NCBI RefSeq assembly: GCF_021353265.1 | Contig: NZ_JAJTWU010000001.1 | Location: forward strand, 248,001-312,000 | DNA: 64,000 nt | Origin: Pelomonas cellulosilytica | GTDB taxonomy: Bacteria; Pseudomonadota; Gammaproteobacteria; Burkholderiales; Burkholderiaceae_C | Direction: 5' to 3' | Shown here: piece after piece, positions 50,501 through 59,500 of the stretch | Layout: each line of letters opens with the position of its first letter | Numbering within the stretch: position 1 is the first letter of the stretch | Notes under the pieces: model-generated | What the model saw: the letters and a program-made list of their open reading frames with translations, nothing else | Told to the model about the DNA's origin: nothing | Database searches by the model: none | Translations under genes and position numbers: made by a program

Positions 50501-53500
50501 TCACCGTCACGCCCGCCGGCACCTATACGGTCACCATCGATACGCACCCCTTCACGTTCACCGCGGCGGATGGCGACAGCGCATTCACCGTGGCGCAGTC
50601 CTTGGCGAACGCCATCACCAGCGACTCCGGGACCAGCTATGTCGCGGTGTCAGAGGGAACCACGCTGCTGCTCACCAGCGGCGTGAATGGCAGCACGCCG
50701 ATCAGTGTCGGCTCCGGCATGACGCTGGACCCACGCACGCTGTGGCTGCTGGGCGAGCAGGCCAACCAGACCTTCACAGTGGGTGCGCTGACCATCACCG
50801 ACACGCCGGATACGCACACGACGGCGCCAACCGGCAGCACCAAGCAGGTCAGCACCGTCACGTTCGCCGCCGCGCCGCTGGCCAACACGACCTATTCGCT
50901 GACCGTCGGCACACGTCCGGCGTATACCTTCACGACCGATGCGACGCCCACCGGCGACGAACTGGCGGCGGGCTTGTTCGCCGCGATCAATGGTGACGGC
51001 AGTAAGGCGGCCACGCCAACACACACCACCGGCACCAATGTGCTGACGCTGACCGGTCTGACGGACGGCGCTACTTTCACGCTGACTGCGTCGAGCGCCA
51101 CGCAGACCATCAGCAACCCTGCCGGGGCACCCATCCAGGCCGCCGGCACCGACGTCAAGCAGGTCACCGACGTCATCTTCGCGGTCAATGCCCTGGGCGT
51201 CGGTGACAAGCTCACCGTCGACATCGGCACCAAGACGTACACGGGCGTCGCCACGACCGGCCACACCAGTTGGGACGATGTCCTGAATGCGCTGCGCGAC
51301 GACATCAACGGGGACACCAGCCTGGCCGTCACCGCCTCGCACACCGACGGCTCCATGACGCTGACATTGACGGCAGACGTCGACAATGCGGCGTTCAACG
51401 TCAGCAACGTGCATGCGTTGGACGCCCAGCAACGCGACGTCGCTGGCGAGCAGCCGGTGCACAGCACCGTCGTGGCGGTCGGCAACATGGCCAAGCAGAA
51501 GGACACGGTCACCTTCACTGGCACGCTGGCCGTTGGCGATGCGGTCAAGGTCAATGCCGGTTCGCTTTACACCAAGATCGTCCAGGCGGGCGACACCTGG
51601 GCGACCGTGCTGGGTCGTATCGCCAGCGACATCAACGGTGATGCCATCGTCACGGCGCATGTCGAGGCCGACGGCATCACGCTGACGCTGGAAGCAAAGA
51701 CCGACAACGCCACGTTCGACGCCGGTGGCTCGCTCGACCGCAGTGGCACCAGCACGACGCTGACACCCGACGGTGATTACGTGCTCATCCTGCCGTCGCG
51801 TCCCAACGGCAGCTATGCGATGGTGGCCACCGGCAACCTCGCCGTGGTCGATCTGGAGACCAATGCGGGCGAGCACATCACGCTGGGATCGTCGGGTGCT
51901 TCGCTGGTCGTGGTGTCCGAGCTGAATGTGAGTTCCACCGGCGAGATCACGCTGTCTGCGCATGACAGCCTGACGGTGGGCAACACCATCACCGCCGGTC
52001 GCCTGACGGCCACCGCGGGCTCAGCCGGTGTGCACGCCGCGCACGACCTGAGCCTGACCACCGCCGTGACGCTGATGGACGTGACGCTGCTGGATGCGGG
52101 CGGCAACATCACGCTGAACCAGGTCGGCAGCGGCCCGCTCACCATCGATCACCTGACGCTGGCCGGCGGTAACCTGACCATCAATGCTGCGGGTGCCGTG
52201 ACCATCAACCACCTCATCGGCTCGGTGGGCGACATCACCATCGTCGCCGGCGGCAATGTGACGCTGCTGCACTTCGACGCCACCGACACCGTCGCGACGG
52301 CCGGCCGCCACGTCACCATCAAGACGACGCAGCCGGGCGCGGCCGTCGATGTCGACCTGTCCGCGGGCTGGCTGGACCTGCAAGCCAGCGGTGCCGTCAG
52401 CGTGCGCGAGCGTGACAGCCTCGTCATCAGCCGCCTGGTCAGCGGTGGTGCCGCCATTACCGTGCAGGCAGGTGGCGCACTCACGGTCGACAGCGTGCTC
52501 GCCGTCACCGGCAGCGCGGCGCTGGCCGTCAGCACCACGGCGGGCGGCATCCAGCTGAACCAGGGCGTCACTGCAGCCACCGGCAGCGTCACCATCGCCG
52601 CGGCAGGGTCGTTGAAGCTGGCGGCCGAGGCCGACGTGACGACGGCCGGCGGCAACATCCGTCTGCTGGCCGGCACCGTGTCGTCCAATCCGGCCGGCGT
52701 GCTGGAGATGACGGCCGAGACCTACATCGATGCCGGTTCCGGCACGCTGGAACTCAACGCCGCAGGCAAGATCACGCTGGGCAAGCTGCGCAGCACGTCA
52801 GCCGCCGACCTGATCGTCCACGCCGGCGGCGTGGTGGATGGGGGCGAGGGCGACACCGACATCATCGCCGCCGACGCACGCCTGGTCATCACGTCCAATG
52901 GTGGTATCGGCACGCGGGCCAACCCGATCGAGATCCAGGTCCATGCGCTGGACCTCACCAACACCGGCGGCGGCGACATCGCGCTGGAAGAGGTGGACGG
53001 TGTCGTCATCGAGCGCATCCACCAGACGGCCGTCGGCGATGCGAGCAACGGAAACGTCAAGATCGTCAACCGCAGTGGCGACATCACCACCGCCCTGCAT
53101 GCCATCGACCTGGCGGGTGGCGCCTTGACACTCTACGCTGCCGGCTCGCTGACGCTGGGCTCCGACGTCACCACGCTGGGCGGTGCCGTCACGCTGACGG
53201 CCGAGACTGGCAACGTGACGCTGGCCGCCGGCATCGACGCCACACCGGCCAGCAGCACGACGGGTGGCGGCAACGTGCAGATCCGCTCGGTCCAGGGCAG
53301 TGTCCTGACAGACGCCAGCGCTGCGCACTGGCGGCAGCTCGGCAATGGCGATTTCGACCCGGTGCTCGAACGCCTCATCACCCGCGGCCGCTTCGAGCTC
53401 GGCATGACCGGTGGCGTCGTGAACGGTGCCGTCATTGCCGCCCATCTGACGCCGGACGAGGAAGCCCTCTTCGGTGTCCACAACGGTGACGTGCTGCGCG

Positions 53501-56500
53501 CCGCGGGCGGTGCCTTCGTTCGCACCGCAGGGGGCCAGCTGACGCTGTCTGCGTTGAGCCAGGTCGGCCAGAAGGTCGACGGCTTCCGCGTCAGCCCTCT
53601 GGCCATCTTGATCGATGCCGGCTTCGTCGCGGCCAGCAGCTCGCAGCGGGACAACGTCTCCATCGTCTCCACGGGTGCCGTCTCGCTGGGGACGGCCAAC
53701 AGCAGCAATGGTGCGCGCGGTGGCAGTACCGACGTCGCGAGCCTGTCGGGCAAGCAGGTCTTCAATTCGGCGCTCGATGCCAACGGCGATGCAGTCAGCG
53801 TGACCGCCGACGATGTCGACATCTCCGCGGCGATGCGCAGCGCAGGCGGCCAGCTCAGTTTCGCCACCATCGACCCGACCCGCACCATCGTGCTGGGCGA
53901 CCTCGGCGGCTCCGGCAGCGGCAGCATGCTGCTGGACCGCAACGACCTCTCGCAGCTGCGCGACGGCTTCGGCCGCCTCGTGTTCGGCTCGGATGGGGCG
54001 TCCAATGCCATCAACGTCACCGACACGTCGGGCCGCAGCCTGACGCTGAAGGATGACGTGGTGTTCTACACCAACGGTATCGGCGGTCACGTCACGATCG
54101 GCACGCAGCTGCTGGCGCCGTCGCTGACCATCTTCGGCTCCGGGGACACGACGCTGCTGACCGCCGACGCGACGGCCTCGACGGGCAACGTCACGATCAA
54201 CGACTCCGTGCGCATCCACGGCGACCGCACGATCACCGCGCTGGACGGGGGCATCGTCCTGGGGGGCAGCAGCCAGCACTACCTCGGCGGCGACGGCCCC
54301 GGCTCGATCGACACGCTGACGCTGGACGCCCGCAACGGCAACGTGACCATCGCTGGCCGCGTGGGTGCGGGCGAGGAGGCCAGCGATGCGCTGACGAGCC
54401 TGCACGTGCTGCACGCGCAGGATGTCACGTTCGCGCAGGACGTCATCATCGATGGCGACCTCGTCATCGAAGCCACCGGCAACGTCAGCTTCAACGGCTC
54501 CGTCACGCTGCGCAACGGCGGCAACCTCATCATCCGCGGCGCGCAGCATGTCGTCATGGCGCGCTCCGTCGTGCTGACCGGCACTATCGCCGGTCATGCC
54601 GGCGATGCGCTGATCGAGGGCGATGAAATCGACCTGCTGATGCCCGAGCGGGCGTTCTCCGGCTCCGGTTCGGTGACGTTGCGGGCCACCACTCTGAGCC
54701 AGGCCATCCAGATCGGATCGCCCGGCGAGGCGGACTCCCCGGGCATCCTGCAGCTGGATATCAACGAGCTGATGGCCCTGGAAGGCAGCTTCCAGCGCAT
54801 CACCATCGGCCAGGCCGGCTCGGACGGCCACGCCGTCGCGAGTGCCGGCGCCGTGACCATCGGTGCCAACCTGCTGGCCAACCGCATGACCTTCCGCAGC
54901 AGCGTGGAGATCTTCGGCAGCACCGTGACGGTCGCCGACCTCGACCAGGCCAGCGCCGTGCTGCGCGTCGGCAACCACGGCAGCCTCACGCTCGACGCGG
55001 TCAACCAGATCACGCTTTCCAACGCCATCGAGGCGGAGACGGTCAACCTCCACTCGGCGCTCAGTGCCATCCGCCAGGTCGATTCCAGCGCCGACGGGCT
55101 GTTCGACGAACCGCTGCGCGCGATCCACCTGAACGTGTCCGCAAATGCCGGCGTCAGCCTGACCTCGCTGGAAGTGCATGGGCTGGATGTCACCAACAGT
55201 GGCAGCGGCAGCATCGAACTCGCCGTCAACGCGGGCCGCGCCACGCCGCTGCTGCAGCTGGCCGACATCGACGGCAGCGTCGACGTGCTGCGGCTGGCGC
55301 AGCTCGGCAGCGCTGACAACGGCAACATCGCGCTGACGACCGCCGCCGGCGCCATCCATGTGCTGGCGGGCGGCTCGGGCGTCTGGACGGCCGGTGCCGG
55401 CAGCATCAGCCTCGCCGCCGGTGGTGCGGCGCACTCCGGCGCCGATCTGGTCATCGACCAGCTCGTCACCGGCGTGGCCGGCAGCATCTCGCTCAGCGCA
55501 AAGGACCGGCTCGCGACGAATGGCGCCGGCCGCATCGCGCCCAGCGGTGCTGCGCCGCTCACCTTGAATGCGGGCACCGACATCGAGCTGGGTGCCGACG
55601 TCCTCAGCGCCGGTGGCCTCGTCAAACTGACGGCCGGCGGTGCGTTGAGCATGGCCGACGGCGTCACCGTCAGCTCGCTGGGCGGCGGCAGCCAGGATGC
55701 GCGCCGTGTCACGCTCGACGCGGGTAGCGACATGCGCCTGTCTGTCGTTGCGGCCGGCGTCAGCATTGCTGCGACGTCCACGGGCGGCGCACTGATCGAC
55801 GGCCTCACCGGCGATGCTGCCAACCTGCGGACCGACAGCCTGCGGCTGGCAGCGTCCACCGGCATCGGCCGCGCCGAAGCCGAGCTGCGGACCGATGTGG
55901 CCACGCTCGCCGCCAGCAACACGTCCAGTGGCGGCCTCTTCATCGTGGAGGCATCCGCCCTCGCGTTGGGGGTTGGCGGTCTCAGCGTCACGGGTGGCAG
56001 CGGTGCGCTGTCGTTGAAGCTGCTGGCCGGTGACCTGACGGCCGACCAGACCGTCACCGACAGCGCCTTGGCGGGCGGACAGATCACGCTGCAGACGCTC
56101 GCCGGGCGCCTGCTGCTGAACAGCCTCGTCACGTCCAGCATCGGCGACATCCATCTCGCCGCGCCGGTGGGCGTGTGGATGACCGCCGCCAGTCGCGTGC
56201 AGACGCAGGGCGCGACGGCGTCCATCGAACTCACGACGCCCGGCCAGCTCGTCATGGCGGCCACGTCACGCCTCGTCACGGCGGGCGGCAGCCAGCGCAT
56301 CGAGGCCCAGGCGGGCGTCATGCTGGGGCAGGTCAGCGCGGGTGCGGGCAACGTGGCCATCGTCACGGCGGGCAGCCTCCTCGACGCCGACGCCGCGGGC
56401 GGCGCGCAGACCGTCAACGTCGCGGCCAACGGCCTGCAGATGCAGGCCGGCGCGGGCATCGGCGCCGCCGGCAATGCGATCGAGACGTCCATCAACACGC

Positions 56501-59500
56501 TGGCCGTGCGGTCGACGCTGGGCGGTGTCTTCGTCGCTGAAGGCAACGGCCTGGAGGTCGGCGCGGTGGCGGCGGTCGGCAGCAGCGCGGCGCTGTCCGG
56601 TGCCACGGCGGATGGCAACGGAGCCCTCATCATCACCAGCGCCAACACGCATGAAGGCCGGCTGACGGTCAGCAACGACATCACTGCCAACGGCAGCGGC
56701 AATGTGCTGATCGCCGTGAACACTGTGGCGCTGAACCAGCCCAGCCTGCAGCTCAATGCCAACGTCACCGCCGGCAGCGGCTCGGTGAGCGTCGTCGTCC
56801 AGGGCAGCGTCGCTCAGGCGGCCGGCAGCCAGATCGCCACTCAGGGCGGTACGGTGGACGTGCGCGCGGTCGGCGGCAGCGTCACGCAGGCGGCCGGCGC
56901 GCAGGTGCGCAGCAACGGTGGCAGCGTGCGCCTGCAGTCGGACGGCGACCTGACCGTGGCGCTCGTCGATGCCGGCAATGGCGCGGTAAGCCTCATCAGC
57001 GGCGGCAAGATCCTGGATGCCGACAGCGACCGCTCGGCCGACGTGACGGCCGGCAGCGTTCGGCTGCAGGCCGCTGACGCGATCGGCACGGCCGACAACG
57101 CCCTGGACCTGCAGGCCGGCGTCGTCGCCGCGCAGGCGGGCGCCGGCCTCAACCTGGCGAGCAGCGGCAACCTGACGGTCGGCGCGGTCGGCCCGGTCAG
57201 CGTCGGCAGCGTGCAGGCCGATGGCGGCGTCACGGCAAACGCGCTCACCGATGCGGCTCTGGGCGGCGCCATGGCGACGGGCAACCTGCAGCTGCGCGCC
57301 GGCATGGATCTCGTCATGGGCGATGCCGATGGCATTAACGCGGGCGGCAGCGTGGCGCTGGTGGCCGGTCGCAACCTCGCGCTGGGCGATGTGCGCACGC
57401 CGGGCGCCGTGACGCTGGTGGCAGGCGGCAACATCACCGATGGCGATGCGGCGGTCGACGTGACGGCCGGCTCGCTGCTGCTGCAGGCCGGCGGCAGCGC
57501 CGGCACAGCTGCTGCGCCGATCGAGATCGCCGTCGGTCAGCTCGCAGGCCAGGCCGCCAGCCTGCAACTGGTGCAGACCGGAACTCTGCAGGTCGGCGCG
57601 CTCAGCGCCAGCCTGTCGGAGGACGGCGCAGCCGCGCAGGCGGTGCAGTCCGTCGGCCTGACGACGCAGGGCGGTGCGCTGGGCCTGGCCGTCAATGGCG
57701 GAGACCTGACGATGGCCGGTGGCAGCACCGTGGCCAGCCGGGGCGGTGCCATCGACCTCGCCGCGAGCGGCGACATCACCGTCACGCAGATCGACGCGCG
57801 CGGCACCGGCTCGGCGACGGTCGCCCTGTCGGCCGGCGGCCAGATCGGCGTGGCCGGTGCGGCGCCGGCCGTGCAGGTGTTCGGCCAGGGTGCCAGCCTC
57901 GCCGCCGGCAGCGGCGTGGCCGGCCTGCACACCGACATTGCGACGCTGCAGCTTGCGGCCGGTGGCAACGTGCGGGTCGTCAATGCGGGTGACTTCACGC
58001 TGACGCAGTCCACCGTCACCGCCGACACCCTGCTGCTCGCCAGTGGCGGCACGCTGACGCTGGATGCAGACGTCAGCACCCACGGCGCCGTCAGCCTCGC
58101 GGCGGGCCAGGACCTGGCCGTCCGCGGTCACCTGTCCAGCGCCGGCAGCGTCGATGTGCAGGCGCAGCGCGACATCGTCTTCGCCAGCGGCGCCAGCGCC
58201 GATGCGCTCGCAGCGCTGCGCCTGAGTGCGGGCCGCGACCTCCAACTGGGCAGCGTCAGCAGCGCCACGGCCGTTTCGCTGCTGGCGGGCGGCAGCATTC
58301 TGGGTGCGGCAGGCGACCACATCGACGTGACGGCCCCGGCGCTGCGCATCGTGGCCGGCGGCGGCATCGGCCTGGACAACGGCAACGCGACGGACCGCCT
58401 GCAGACCCAGGTCGGCACGGTGTCCGCCCGCGCCGGCAGTGGCGGCATCTGGCTGCTGGAGGCCGACGCCATCACGGTCGACGACGTGGCCGTCAGCGTC
58501 ACGCGCCTGGAAGCCAGCGGCCAGGCCAGCACCGTCACGGACGCCACGCAGAGCGACCTCATCACCAGCGGCAACGGCAGCATCGGCCTGCGTACGCTGG
58601 CCGGCGGCATCGTCCTGAACGACGGCAGCGCGCCGGCCAACGGTGTGGCCGTGAAGGCCGATGGCAGCGGCCTTGTCAGCCTGCAGGCCCAGGGCCCCGG
58701 CGCCGTGCTCGACGTGCCGGCCCAGACGATCGAGCAGGCCGGCGACGTGGTGCTCGACAGCGCGCTGGCCGTGCAGGGCGACCTTGTCATCCACGCCGGC
58801 CAGGGCGTCACGCTGACGGGTGACATCGACGGCAAGGCCGGTGGCCCGGCCGACACGCTGACCATGCACGCGCACGGCGCCGTCACGGTGCTGGGCGCCA
58901 TCGGCAGCACGACGGCCCTCGGCGGCATCGCAATTGACGGCGCAACGGACGTGAGCTTCGCATCCAGCGTGCACCTGATCGGCGACCTGACGGTCCACGC
59001 CAGCGGCACCGTCGAGTTCCACGGCGACCTGCTGCTCGACGGCGGCAGCCTGCACATCGTCGGCGCCACGCGCGTGGTGCTGAACGGCGTCGTCATCGCC
59101 GAGGGCGACCTCGTCGTCGACGGCGCCAGCAGCCTGACGCTCGGCGCCAGCAGCGTGGCCCATGGCAACGTCGTGCTGGGCGTCGATGCGCTGACGCTCA
59201 ACGGCCCGCTGACATCGGCCGGTGGCGCGCTGACCATCCAGCCGCATGCCACGGGCAGCGCCATCAGCCTGGCCGAGAGCGGAGACGGCTTGCTGCTGAA
59301 CGCCGCGACGCTGGCGCGACTGCAAGGCTTTGGCGCGGTGCGGCTGGAGACCAGCGGCGAAGTGCGCGTCTCGACGGACACGCTTGCCAGCCTCGCGGCG
59401 ACTGGTCTGGACATCACCGGCAGCCGCTTCAGCCTGCAGGGCGGCAGCGCCGGCCTGCAGTTCACCGACCATGTCGCGCTACATGCCAGCGGCGACGTGT